Below are positions 9,217 to 17,519 of a DNA stretch of 64,000 nucleotides, in pieces. The position numbers and the translations under genes are program-made. Position 1 is the first letter of the stretch; each line of letters opens with the position of its first letter. Source of the DNA: Nitrospinaceae bacterium (GTDB taxonomy: Bacteria; Nitrospinota; Nitrospinia; Nitrospinales; VA-1); NCBI GenBank assembly GCA_021604505.1, contig BQJC01000002.1, forward strand, positions 248,001-312,000, in the 5' to 3' direction. The notes under the pieces are model-generated. The model was not told where the DNA came from. It made no database searches and saw only the letters and a list, made by a program, of their open reading frames with translations.

Positions 9217-10182
9217 TCAATCGAATAATGAACTTACCGATGTTTCGCGGTGAATTCTGAGAATCGCTTCCCCAAGAAGGGGAGCGACAGATAAAATCTT
9301 TATCTTCGGACTGTCGTTCAATTCCGCGGGCAAAGGAATCGAATTGGTGGTCACAATCGTTTTGATCGGCGACTCACGAATCCTCTCTGGCGCCGGCCCT
9401 GAGAACACAGGATGCGAACAACAGGCGTGCACCTCCCTGGCGCCTTCTTTCAACAAGGCGTTAGTGGCCTCCATCAACGTCCCGGCGGTATCGATCATAT
9501 CGTCTACAATAAACGCCACTTTGCCTTTTACATCACCAATGATATTCATGGCCTTTGCCTCATTAGCCACTTCCCGGCGTTTGTCAATGATGGCCAAAGA
9601 AGCCTCCAATCGTTTGGCAAACGCACGTGCCCGCTCAACCCCCCCGGCATCCGGGGAAATAACGATCAGGTTTTCCAGATTGAGTCCCTTAATATATTTG
9701 ACCATTACGTTCATGGCAAATAAATCATCCACGGGAACATTAAAAAACCCCTGGATTTGACCGGCATGCAAATCGACGGTCAGCACCCGGTCGGTTCCTG
9801 CCGTCTCCAACAGTTTTGCGACCAGCTTGGCGGTGATCGGAACCCTCGGTTCGACTTTCCGATCCTGCCGGGCATACCCGTAATAGGGCAGGACCGCAGT
9901 GATCCGCTTGGCAGATGACCGGCGGAGCGCATCGATCATGATGAGCATTTCCATCAGATTGGTGTTCCCTGGGTTGCTGGTCGATTGAATGACAAAGACA
10001 TCCCCACCGCGGACGTTTTCGTCGATCTTCACGAAGATCTCCTGGTCCGAAAAGTCGCGAATCCCCGATTTTCCCAGCGGGACATTCATATAACGGCAAA
10101 TATCTTCTGCTAATTTCGGATTGGCTCTGCCTGAAAAGACCAAAACCTTACCGTTCCCATTATCACCCATAGGTTTGCGCAT
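9217..10182 (-). CDS. prs: ribose-phosphate pyrophosphokinase (PRPP synthetase)
   Basis: Prs makes PRPP from ribose 5-phosphate and ATP, feeding nucleotide, His and Trp synthesis. The 321-residue protein has the class I pattern: DQEIFVKIDENVRGGDVFV, the Arg-rich PYYGYARQDRK loop, VDLHAGQIQGFF, and the PRPP-binding VAFIVDDMIDTAGT motif. An alternative start at the fifth residue (MGDNGNG) is possible. It begins 12 bp after the 3' end of tRNA-Gln. hisG and other PRPP users lie in the same window but in separate operons. Confidence 0.95.
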   Translation of the reverse strand: MRKPMGDNGNGKVLVFSGRANPKLAEDICRYMNVPLGKSGIRDFSDQEIFVKIDENVRGGDVFVIQSTSNPGNTNLMEMLIMIDALRRSSAKRITAVLPYYGYARQDRKVEPRVPITAKLVAKLLETAGTDRVLTVDLHAGQIQGFFNVPVDDLFAMNVMVKYIKGLNLENLIVISPDAGGVERARAFAKRLEASLAIIDKRREVANEAKAMNIIGDVKGKVAFIVDDMIDTAGTLMEATNALLKEGAREVHACCSHPVFSGPAPERIRESPIKTIVTTNSIPLPAELNDSPKIKILSVAPLLGEAILRIHRETSVSSLFD

Positions 10183-10194
10183 CCACCAAATTAA

Positions 10195-10266
10195 CTGGGG
10201 CGGGAGGATTCGAACCTCCGCATGCAGGAATCAAAATCCTGTGACTTACCGCTTGTCGACGCCCCA
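10195..10266 (-). tRNA. tRNA-Gln (anticodon TTG)
   Basis: The 72-nt minus-strand sequence folds as a cloverleaf. The acceptor stem TGGGGCG pairs fully with CGCCCCA. The anticodon arm is CAGGA-TTTTGAT-TCCTG with TTG in the loop. The T arm is GGAGG-TTCGAAT-CCTCC and the discriminator is G. The CCA end is not encoded. It lies just upstream of prs, as tRNA-Gln does in several proteobacteria. Confidence 0.97.
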
Positions 10267-10469
10267 ATGGTTTAAGTAATTCCTTAATATTGTAAAGCAC
10301 CACCCGGATTCCCCTGGAAAAACCTTGACCTGAGTCTGGGGAAAAAGCATCTAATCCAGACGGAATCTTATGAATTGAATACTAAATGAGATGGAAACTG
10401 AATTTTGGGGAGGGGTTTGGATTTTTGCGATAAGAGCCATCCCAAAATATCGATGCGATCTTCACCCTC

Positions 10470-11366
10470 TTAAGGGTAGCTCAACATTTCCTGCGGCCAA
10501 AACTCGGAAAAGCTAGAAACCGTTTCCGTCAAGAACACTCCCCCGTTCCCTTTGTTAAATTTGGCGTACGCACTTTTTGCGCGATCAGGGTTGTCAAAAA
10601 TAGCAAAGACCGTAGAGCCGCTTCCAGATAGAAGACACCCATCGGCTCCCAAGCCAGACAGTTCTTCTCTGATGGCCTGAATCGCAGGATACCTTTTAAA
10701 AACAACAGGTTCCAAATCATTCTCCAGGCACTCCCCCAAGCAGGCAACCTGCGATTCCAATAAAAATTTTTGCAAAATGCTAATATTATTTTTCCGCTTT
10801 GTCAACTTCAATTTTAGGTTCTGATAGACCCAGGAAGTGGCGATGGAAACCCCGGGATAAATAAGCAAAACGTAAAATTTTGCAGTGGTTTGCACCGGCG
10901 CCATCTCATCACCGCGCCCCTTTCCCAAAGCGCAGGGAGCGGTGAGGAAAAAAGGCACATCGGACCCCAGTTTTTGCGCCAGGGGAACCAGGTCTTCCCG
11001 GCTCAATTTCATATCCCAAAACACATTCAGTCCCATGAGAGCTCCCGCCGCATTGCCACTGCCCCCTCCCAACCCGGCTCCTGACGGAATATTTTTTTGC
11101 AAACCGATCCTAACCCCTCGCTTCTCTCCTGGATAGGCCTCCTGAAGCAAATGGGCCGCCTGCAACACCAAATTGGTGTGGTCTTTTGGAATTTCCGGGG
11201 CATCACATTGCAATTCGACTCCCGAGGGGATAGTTTCCAGGGAAATCGAGTCGAACAGGGTGACCATTTGCAACAAGGTGATCAAATCATGGTATCCGTC
11301 CTCCCGTCTGCCGAGGATACGAAGCGCAAGATTAATTTTTGCCGGGGTTTTAAAAGACAGTTTCAT
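10470..11366 (-). CDS. ispE: 4-diphosphocytidyl-2-C-methyl-D-erythritol kinase IspE
   Basis: IspE phosphorylates CDP-ME in the MEP isoprenoid pathway. From the ATG at 11366 the protein is 298 residues, typical for the family. GHMP-kinase motifs are present: TPAKINLALRILGRREDGYH at the N-terminus, NIPSGAGLGGGSGNAAGAL (ATP-binding loop) at about residue 85, and the C-terminal LSGSGSTVFAIF. An in-frame TTG eight codons upstream is less likely because it would overlap the preceding gene. The 8-bp gap to the LolB-like gene suggests one transcript. Confidence 0.95.
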   Translation of the reverse strand: MKLSFKTPAKINLALRILGRREDGYHDLITLLQMVTLFDSISLETIPSGVELQCDAPEIPKDHTNLVLQAAHLLQEAYPGEKRGVRIGLQKNIPSGAGLGGGSGNAAGALMGLNVFWDMKLSREDLVPLAQKLGSDVPFFLTAPCALGKGRGDEMAPVQTTAKFYVLLIYPGVSIATSWVYQNLKLKLTKRKNNISILQKFLLESQVACLGECLENDLEPVVFKRYPAIQAIREELSGLGADGCLLSGSGSTVFAIFDNPDRAKSAYAKFNKGNGGVFLTETVSSFSEFWPQEMLSYP

Positions 11367-11374
11367 GAAACCCG

Positions 11375-12205
11375 CTAATTTTGCAGCCAAGAGAGATCAA
11401 AACTGGATGGAGAAAGCCGAAAAGCATCGTCCGAAATCCCAGCATTGATGACGGGATCGGAAAAAACCAGAGTCAAACGCTCGTTTTGCGAGGGGAATTC
11501 AATGATGACTTGATGGGGGAAATTTCGTCCTGCAATATCACGGTAATCCTGCCACTGAATGCGGATGGTTTTTTCGGTATTCAGGGTACGTATCATCTGA
11601 TTAGGAAGCAGCGAATAGGCATCGACTTCGATTTCCACCCGGCTTTTGTCCTTTGGGTCCATGCCGACCAGCCAGTAAACGGCTTCTTCCTTGCTCAGTG
11701 TGCCACCTGTCATTTTCAAAGAGTCAAGCCGTGGAATATGCCCGTAAAATGCGCTTATGTACTCGCCCAGGTTCAAATCCATTCCAAGGGTCTTTAACAG
11801 CGCCTCCTGGACCTCGTTGCCGAGAAGGATTTGCTTGTGGCGGGGATCATACAGGATGGACCGGCGGCCTTCGATATTCCGGCCATTGAAAATATAAACC
11901 CCAAGGGACTGGCCAAGCACGCTCAGGGTTTCAATGCGGATCGAATCGGCCTCGCGGACGATCAAAGCCTGCCGGAAGGAACGCTTGCGATCTTTGTTTT
12001 CAAAGGTCGTGTAGATAAAAGATTTCAAGTCGGTCAACCCGCTCTGCTTAAAAATCAACCGTTTGCGTAAATCTTCCAGAGATATGGTCTGTTGATTCAA
12101 ATGCGAGGTGGGGGTGACCCCGGATTGACAGGAAGCAAGGAGACATCCGGCCAGCAAGAGCCAACCGGCCAGCCATAGAGGGCTTGATGAAAAACGGGTC
12201 TGCAT
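11375..12205 (-). CDS. LolB/DUF4292-like outer-membrane lipoprotein
   Basis: The 276-residue protein starts with a type II signal peptide and lipobox (LLAGCLLASC, Cys at about 26). The mature part is predicted beta-rich, for example VREADSIRIETLSVLGQSLG, which resembles the convex-sheet fold of LolB, LolA and DUF4292 proteins. In gammaproteobacteria lolB lies directly upstream of ispE, and this gene occupies exactly that position. A role in inserting lipoproteins into the outer membrane is therefore plausible. Sequence alone does not separate LolB from related folds. Confidence 0.65.
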   Translation of the reverse strand: MQTRFSSSPLWLAGWLLLAGCLLASCQSGVTPTSHLNQQTISLEDLRKRLIFKQSGLTDLKSFIYTTFENKDRKRSFRQALIVREADSIRIETLSVLGQSLGVYIFNGRNIEGRRSILYDPRHKQILLGNEVQEALLKTLGMDLNLGEYISAFYGHIPRLDSLKMTGGTLSKEEAVYWLVGMDPKDKSRVEIEVDAYSLLPNQMIRTLNTEKTIRIQWQDYRDIAGRNFPHQVIIEFPSQNERLTLVFSDPVINAGISDDAFRLSPSSFDLSWLQN

Positions 12206-12227
12206 CCTGATTTCTTTCGGCAGAAAG

Positions 12228-14066
12228 TTAATAACTTTCCCGGAGCAATCGATCCACTTTATTTATTTTTTCCGCAAGAGTTTTTTCGTCGGGCATTTCA
12301 CCGCCATCGGGATCATCCATTTTGACCCGGGTCAGCGACAAGCTGGTTTTCCAGGCGCCGTGCGCTTCTTCATAATTCTTCAAAGCAAACAGGACATCCC
12401 CCAGGTGGTCATACAGGACGGGGTCAGGCGACGTGTAGACCATCGCCTTTTTTATTTCCGTCAACGCCTTTTCCGAATCTCCCTGTTTAAAATAGATCCA
12501 GCCCAGGCTGTCCAGAAAATATCCATTGCGCGGCTGAATGGAAAGCGCTTTCTTTAAATGCGCCAGAGCCTTGTCGAGATCGCGTCCTTCCTGAGCGTAC
12601 ATGTAGCCGATAAAATTGTGTGCATTCGAATGCATGGGGTTTATTTCAATGGCGCGCTGCATATTTTCAATGGCGTCGGAATATTTTCCCGACCGTTCTA
12701 AAAGAGCACCCAGTTCAAAGTAATAGGAGTCTTTGGTGTCATTCAAAGTGATCGCCGTGCGCATGCTCTCAATGGCAAGGTCATACTTTTCTTCCGCCAT
12801 GTACGCCAGGGACAGGGAATGGTAGAGAGAGTCGTTTTCAGGCTGCAGGGCAACCGCTTTCTCCATCAACCGGACAGCTTCTCCCGGTTGCTTGTTCAGG
12901 CTGTAAAGTCTGGCAGTGTAGCGGATGATATCCACCGACTCCGCATCCATCGTTCGCAGTTTTTCGAACTCCTCTATCGCTTTGTCCAGCCGTCCCAGGA
13001 TTTCATAAATCCTGGACATGAGCATATGAGGTTCTTTTCTGTCCTCATTGATCAAGGCCAGTTGGAACTCATCCAGAGCTTTCAGGTAAATGGCCTGTTC
13101 ATAAAAAATGGCCGCGATATTCATATGGATGTCGATCGGAACTTTCAGGTCCTCGGGAACTTTCTCGGACTGTATAGACGAAATCTGTGAGGAGGAGGAT
13201 CCTTCCTTAAGGTTCTCAAGATAACCGCGGACTTTTTTATTGCGAGGGTCCAGTTTGATGAGCAACTTCAATTCCCGGGTCGCCGGTTCGGTTTTTCCCA
13301 GCTTCAACAGCACCCAGGCGAGATGCTCTCTGGCTTGAATAAAATTTGGCCTGAGAGAAACGGCCTTACCCAAACTCACTTCGGCGGCTTCCAACTCACC
13401 TTGACGGATTTGTGCCTGACTCAGGAAATGGTGACCCAAAGGGTTCGACGGTTCGGCCAGAGCCACCTGTTGGTACATTTCCCTGGCCTGATCGTATTGC
13501 TTCAGGGCATCGTACACGGTGCCCATGAGCAGATAGGCGCGGGACCCTCCGGGGTCAGCTTCCGTCACCTTGCGATAATGTTTAATCGCTCCATAATGAT
13601 CTTTGCGGGCCGCCAACACATCCGCCATGATCATATTGATGGCCGGGTTATCGGGAAACTGCTCCAGAGAACTCCGGCAAACCTTGAGCAGTTCGTCCCA
13701 TTGACCGGACCTGAGAAGCAGGGTCGCCAGGGTTTCGTGCATTTCCTCTGCATCGGGGTCGTTTTTCACCACTTCCCGGTAATGCGAGGCTGCAAGTTCA
13801 AATTGCGATTCACTTTCTGCTCTCAGCGCCAGAAGAAAATGGTAATACGCTCGAGGATCCTTGGAAACGGTTTGGGTGGCGGCCTTTTTTAATTTCACAC
13901 TTTTTACCGCATACGAGGAGTCGAGGTCACTACTGGAAGAGGGTTTTTCAACCGGCAAAGTGCTACAGTTGGCGATAATCATCCACCCGGCAAGTATCAA
14001 CGGGACCCGAAAAGTTTTTCCCTTGTGTCGGGACGGGGTGCTGTTAGAAGTAAGAGCTTTTATCAT
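12228..14066 (-). CDS. TPR-repeat lipoprotein-like protein
   Basis: This 612-residue protein has an N-terminal hydrophobic segment ending in IIANC, a near-consensus lipobox with Asn at -1. It is followed by more than ten tetratricopeptide repeats, for example HYREVVKNDPDAEEMHETLA and HLKKALSIQPRNGYFLDSLG. TPR arrays are protein-interaction scaffolds. A large TPR protein precedes lolB-ispE in Pseudomonas-type genomes, so this is probably its positional counterpart. It ends 22 bp before the LolB-like gene. Its molecular partner is unknown; an envelope location is inferred from the leader. Confidence 0.8.
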   Translation of the reverse strand: MIKALTSNSTPSRHKGKTFRVPLILAGWMIIANCSTLPVEKPSSSSDLDSSYAVKSVKLKKAATQTVSKDPRAYYHFLLALRAESESQFELAASHYREVVKNDPDAEEMHETLATLLLRSGQWDELLKVCRSSLEQFPDNPAINMIMADVLAARKDHYGAIKHYRKVTEADPGGSRAYLLMGTVYDALKQYDQAREMYQQVALAEPSNPLGHHFLSQAQIRQGELEAAEVSLGKAVSLRPNFIQAREHLAWVLLKLGKTEPATRELKLLIKLDPRNKKVRGYLENLKEGSSSSQISSIQSEKVPEDLKVPIDIHMNIAAIFYEQAIYLKALDEFQLALINEDRKEPHMLMSRIYEILGRLDKAIEEFEKLRTMDAESVDIIRYTARLYSLNKQPGEAVRLMEKAVALQPENDSLYHSLSLAYMAEEKYDLAIESMRTAITLNDTKDSYYFELGALLERSGKYSDAIENMQRAIEINPMHSNAHNFIGYMYAQEGRDLDKALAHLKKALSIQPRNGYFLDSLGWIYFKQGDSEKALTEIKKAMVYTSPDPVLYDHLGDVLFALKNYEEAHGAWKTSLSLTRVKMDDPDGGEMPDEKTLAEKINKVDRLLRESY

Positions 14067-14101
14067 TTCTAAATTTCCTTTTTCATCTTTCTGATTGTCA
14101 T

Positions 14102-14464
14102 CTATTTTTTAAAGACAGGGGTATAGGCGGAGGATCTACTTAGAGCTGGGGCCGGGACCACCTTAAATATGATCCGGGACAACTCCCCACAACCCGTTTG
14201 CTGCCTGATTTCCCCAATAATCTGTTCATGCAACGCTTTTAAAGCTGGAAGCCATTCTTTCTCAATAACATCAATATAAAGCGTTTTCGGAGAAATTTTT
14301 TTCACCCGAGAAACCGCAGCGATTTCCTTCCCGACAATGAGAGTCCAGCGGGTCGATATCAGGTTCAAGGAATCTTTAGGATCGATCGCAACCTGTTTCA
14401 ACGAATTCGAAAGAACGGATCGAATTCCTGACCAGGCAAGTTCACCATCGCGTTGTCGGCTCAT
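14102..14464 (-). CDS. DUF721/DciA-like protein
   Basis: The 120-residue protein matches the DUF721 pattern: a central RWTLIVGKEIAAVSRVKKI, then KTLYIDVIEKEWLPALKAL with the conserved Trp and Leu spacing, and a final RIIFKV strand. DUF721 includes DciA, the helicase loader of bacteria that lack DnaC, so a role in replication initiation is possible. It lies 35 bp upstream of the TPR gene on the same strand. The function is inferred from the family only. Confidence 0.65.
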   Translation of the reverse strand: MSRQRDGELAWSGIRSVLSNSLKQVAIDPKDSLNLISTRWTLIVGKEIAAVSRVKKISPKTLYIDVIEKEWLPALKALHEQIIGEIRQQTGCGELSRIIFKVVPAPALSRSSAYTPVFKK

Positions 14465-14937
14465 AAATAACTCATGTGATCATTTTATCCGCTTCCATTT
14501 TAACTGTGTTGTTTGGCAAGATAAAGTTTTATTTTATAGCTCATTCGGCAAATTAACGACATGATTCCAATGGATTTCATCTCACCTTCCAGCCTGTTTT
14601 CAAATGGAAAACCCTCCTCCTTAAAAATTTCTGACATTTATATCCCGTGAAACTTTCTATTCGATTGCAAACCCCGTCACTTTCTCCTGAGTTAAAAACC
14701 GCAATCCCCTGCGAAACTCGCCCTGTGACCGGGTCAATCTGTGTTCGAGAATCATTGCCTAACCCTTGCGGCCTGACAGTATTTTTCATGATATTCTTGA
14801 AAAACCCAGGGTTGTGATGCAGGAAATAAAAGGGTTCAAAGCCCGTTCAAAAGGCACAAATTTATTTAAACTCTTGGGGTTAGGAAGGAAAATGTTCTAT
14901 AATAAAAGATTAATGACTATTTGAAAAATAGGGCTTT
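14465..14937. other. intergenic region between divergent genes, no gene seen
   Basis: About 470 bp separate the DUF721 gene from the RsbW-like gene. The only open frame (minus, about 70 codons) has no family features or ribosome-binding site and is not called. The right end carries the promoter listed at 14874-14903. Confidence 0.5.
14874..14903 (+). promoter_or_regulatory. sigma70-type promoter for the kinase-STAS-mla operon
   Basis: TTGGGG at 14874-14879, an 18-nt spacer and a perfect TATAAT at 14898-14903 lie 35 bp upstream of the ATG at 14938. Confidence 0.55.
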
Positions 14938-15366
14938 ATGACAGAATCGGTCAAACTCACCATTCCCAGCAACCCCAAATACCTGTGCCTCGTCCGTAAA
15001 GTTCTTCACCATTTACTGGGTGACCATCAGGTAACCGAAGAAACCTGTCAGAGGTTGATCCTTTGTGTGGACGAGGCATGCTCGAATATTATCAAATACA
15101 GTTACGCGGGCTGCCCCGATCAACCGATTGAAATCTCCTTCTCACTCGAGCAGGATTCGTTTCGCGTGAAGATTCGCGACTATGGGGAGCAATGCGATTC
15201 CAAAAAAATAAAACCACGCCCTCTGGACCGGGTAGAACCGGGAGGTTTGGGAACTTACTTTATCAATGAAATCATGGATGAGGTCAGTTATTGCACCAAT
15301 CGTGAAACCGGGACCCTGCTCACGATGTGCAAACATCTGAAAGACGAATTGACCTCCTCTAATTAG
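14938..15366 (+). CDS. RsbW-like anti-sigma factor / serine kinase (HATPase_c_2)
   Basis: This 142-residue GHKL ATPase domain resembles RsbW and SpoIIAB. The N box is LCVDEACSNIIKYSY, G1 is IRDYGEQCD and G2 is PGGLGTYFINEIMDEVSY. Family members bind a sigma factor or another partner and phosphorylate a STAS-domain antagonist on Ser. The next gene, 16 bp downstream, encodes just such a STAS protein, so the two probably form a partner-switching pair. No sigma factor gene is adjacent; the Mla transporter genes follow. Confidence 0.85.
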   Translation: MTESVKLTIPSNPKYLCLVRKVLHHLLGDHQVTEETCQRLILCVDEACSNIIKYSYAGCPDQPIEISFSLEQDSFRVKIRDYGEQCDSKKIKPRPLDRVEPGGLGTYFINEIMDEVSYCTNRETGTLLTMCKHLKDELTSSN

Positions 15367-15382
15367 CAGACCAGGATAACGC

Positions 15383-15724
15383 ATGGATATTGAACTTCAA
15401 TCCAGTCAGAACGGTAACGGAGCCGTCACACTCAGGATACAGGGGGACATCGACATGAACACCTCCACCGAAGTGCGCACGCACCTGACGGATTTATTTA
15501 AAAAAAATCAAAAGGCGATTGTGGTCGATCTGTCCGAGGTGTCCTACATCGACAGCTCCGGGATCGCGACTCTGGTGGAAGGATTGCAATGGAGTCACAA
15601 CAACAACACCAAATTCCGGCTGACCAACCTGACCCCTATGGTCAAGGATGTTTTTGAAATCGCCCGTTTGCTGACGGTTTTCGAAGTTTACGATTCGAAA
15701 GAAGAAGCCTTGAAGGGGGTTTAA
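15383..15724 (+). CDS. STAS-domain anti-sigma factor antagonist (RsbV/SpoIIAA-like)
   Basis: The 113-residue single STAS domain has the classic phosphorylation motif VVDLSEVSYIDSSGIATLVE, with the target Ser in DSSG at about residue 56. In the SpoIIAA/RsbV family the unphosphorylated form sequesters the RsbW-type kinase. The protein could also serve as the STAS subunit of the Mla transporter (MlaB role), since mlaE begins 171 bp downstream. E. coli MlaB has Thr at the matching site, so the Ser here favours control by the upstream kinase. Confidence 0.85.
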   Translation: MDIELQSSQNGNGAVTLRIQGDIDMNTSTEVRTHLTDLFKKNQKAIVVDLSEVSYIDSSGIATLVEGLQWSHNNNTKFRLTNLTPMVKDVFEIARLLTVFEVYDSKEEALKGV

Positions 15725-15871
15725 CAAAACCGCGCCTCAAAGGTGAAAATTGAAGAACGACGGCGTAAAACCCGGCATCCCTCCCGACCATAAAATTTGT
15801 TTTTCCAGAAGGGGTGTTCATCATTCCTGGCTTTTCACCTTTAAGAACCGTTTTTCCCTCCGGGAGGCAAT

Positions 15872-15895
15872 ATGTCTGTCTGGGCAATAAATTAG
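15872..15895 (+). CDS. possible 7-codon leader peptide before mlaE
   Basis: A tiny frame encodes MSVWAIN. It has the best ribosome-binding site of the region (GGAGG, 4 nt upstream), and its TAG stop abuts the mlaE ATG in the same frame. mlaE itself lacks a close Shine-Dalgarno sequence. Translation of mlaE by reinitiation is a reasonable inference. Expression of the peptide is unproven. Confidence 0.35.
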   Translation: MSVWAIN

Positions 15896-16711
15896 ATGAA
15901 AAGTTTTTTTGGTTACATTGGGCGAAGGAGCTACCAAACCCGGGACAACGCGATTGATTTCTTCAGGGAAATCAGCGGGCTTTTCTACCTGACCCGGGCC
16001 ACTCTGTACTGTACATTCGTTGAGCCCCTGCGTGGCAGGCCCAACAAATGGGGCCCCGTATGGACCCAGATGGAAGAGGTGGGCGTCAAGTCCATCGGCA
16101 TTGTGTTTTTAATTTCTTTCCTCATCGGGGTTATTTTAGCGTTTCAGTCAGCGTATCAGATGTCACGGCTGGGCGCCCTTGATTACGTCGGGGCTCTGGT
16201 GGGGGTTGCGGTGATCAGGGAACTCGGCCCTTTAATGACCGCTTTGGTCATGGCGGGCCGGGTCGGAGCGTCGTTCACCGCGGAAATGGGAACCATGAAA
16301 GTCTCTGACGAAATTCTCGCCTTGGAAACCATGGCCTTGAACCCGGTGAAATTTCTCATCACTCCGCGTTTTTTGGCGCTTCTCATCATGCTTCCCTGTT
16401 TGACGATCATGGCGGACCTGATGGGGATTCTGGGCGGATACATTGTCGGGGTGACGACACTGGGCATCGATTCGACCCCTTACATCAATCATTCCCTGGA
16501 CGCCATGAAGGTCAAGGATGTCGTCACCGGATTGATCAAAAGCAGTGTGTTTGCCGTGATCATCGTCATGGTCGGCAGTTACATGGCGTTCATTATCGAG
16601 GGCGGCGCGGAAAAAGTGGGACAAAACACGCGGACCGCTGTGGTTATTTCCATGATTCTGATCATCATTGCGGATTTATTATTCACCTCATTATTTTATT
16701 TCATCACCTGA
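15896..16711 (+). CDS. mlaE: phospholipid ABC transporter permease MlaE
   Basis: MlaE is the membrane subunit of the Mla system that moves phospholipids between the inner and outer membrane. The 271 residues contain the family helices. The conserved core is VAVIRELGPLMTALVMAGR followed by VGASFTAEMGTMKVSDEI and ALETMALNP. An in-frame TAG directly upstream fixes the earliest start at 15896. Its stop overlaps the mlaF start (TGATG), so the two are translationally coupled. Confidence 0.95.
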   Translation: MKSFFGYIGRRSYQTRDNAIDFFREISGLFYLTRATLYCTFVEPLRGRPNKWGPVWTQMEEVGVKSIGIVFLISFLIGVILAFQSAYQMSRLGALDYVGALVGVAVIRELGPLMTALVMAGRVGASFTAEMGTMKVSDEILALETMALNPVKFLITPRFLALLIMLPCLTIMADLMGILGGYIVGVTTLGIDSTPYINHSLDAMKVKDVVTGLIKSSVFAVIIVMVGSYMAFIIEGGAEKVGQNTRTAVVISMILIIIADLLFTSLFYFIT

Positions 16712-17514
16712 TGATCCAGGCAAACGGTCTTTATAAATCCTTCGGAGAAGGCGATAAAAAACTGGTGGTGCTCGAAGACTTCCATGCCAGCTTTGAACGG
16801 GGGAAAATCACCTCGATCATCGGCGGCAGCGGCAGCGGCAAAAGCACCATCCTCAAACTTCTCATCGGCGCATATCGTGCCGATTCGGGCCAGATTCTGA
16901 TCGACGGGGAAGACATCACCCAATTGAACAACGAAGAAATGAACCGGGTGCGCAAAAAATTCGGAATCATGTTCCAGAGCGGCGCCTTGTTCAACTCTCT
17001 CACCGTCGAGGAAAACGTCGCCCTGCCGCTTCGCGAACACACCGACTTGAACGACAACACCATCCGCATCATGGTCAAAATGAAACTGGAGATGGTCGGT
17101 TTGCGAGGCGCGGAACATTTAAAACCCGCCCAGTTGTCCGGAGGCATGATCAAGCGCATCGCGCTGGCAAGGGCCATCGCGCTGGACCCCAAAATCGTTT
17201 TTTACGATGAGCCGTCCGCCGGCCTCGACCCTATTTCCATCGGCGTGATCGACAAATTGATCATGGACCTCAGCCGGAAAATGTGGATCACGTCCATCGT
17301 GGTCACCCATGAAATTCCCAGCGCCATGCGAATCTCTGATAAAATTATTATGCTGTTCAAAGGAAAAATCATCGCTCAGGGGTCGCCCGAAGAACTTAAA
17401 GCCAGCAACGACCCCAGGGTTGTGCAATTTATCAAAGGAGCCCCGGACGGGCCCATCCCCTTCAGCAAAAGTAAGGTGGATTACGGGGAAGAACTGAAGG
17501 AAATGACCTTTTAA
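16711..17514 (+). CDS. mlaF: phospholipid ABC transporter ATPase MlaF
   Basis: This is the ATP-binding subunit of the Mla transporter, 267 residues. It shows Walker A GGSGSGKST (about residue 38), the Q-loop region FGIMFQSGALFNSLT, the ABC signature LSGGMIKRIALARA, Walker B IVFYDEPSAGLDP, and the switch His in VVTHE. ATP hydrolysis on this subunit drives lipid movement through MlaE. It lies between mlaE (1-bp overlap) and mlaD (5 bp). Confidence 0.95.
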   Translation: MIQANGLYKSFGEGDKKLVVLEDFHASFERGKITSIIGGSGSGKSTILKLLIGAYRADSGQILIDGEDITQLNNEEMNRVRKKFGIMFQSGALFNSLTVEENVALPLREHTDLNDNTIRIMVKMKLEMVGLRGAEHLKPAQLSGGMIKRIALARAIALDPKIVFYDEPSAGLDPISIGVIDKLIMDLSRKMWITSIVVTHEIPSAMRISDKIIMLFKGKIIAQGSPEELKASNDPRVVQFIKGAPDGPIPFSKSKVDYGEELKEMTF

Positions 17515-17519
17515 CTACT

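Noticed and set aside
14577-14789. 70-codon minus-strand frame in the 14.5-14.9 kb gap
   Set aside because: No ribosome-binding site, no hydrophobic or conserved pattern, odd composition for this genome.
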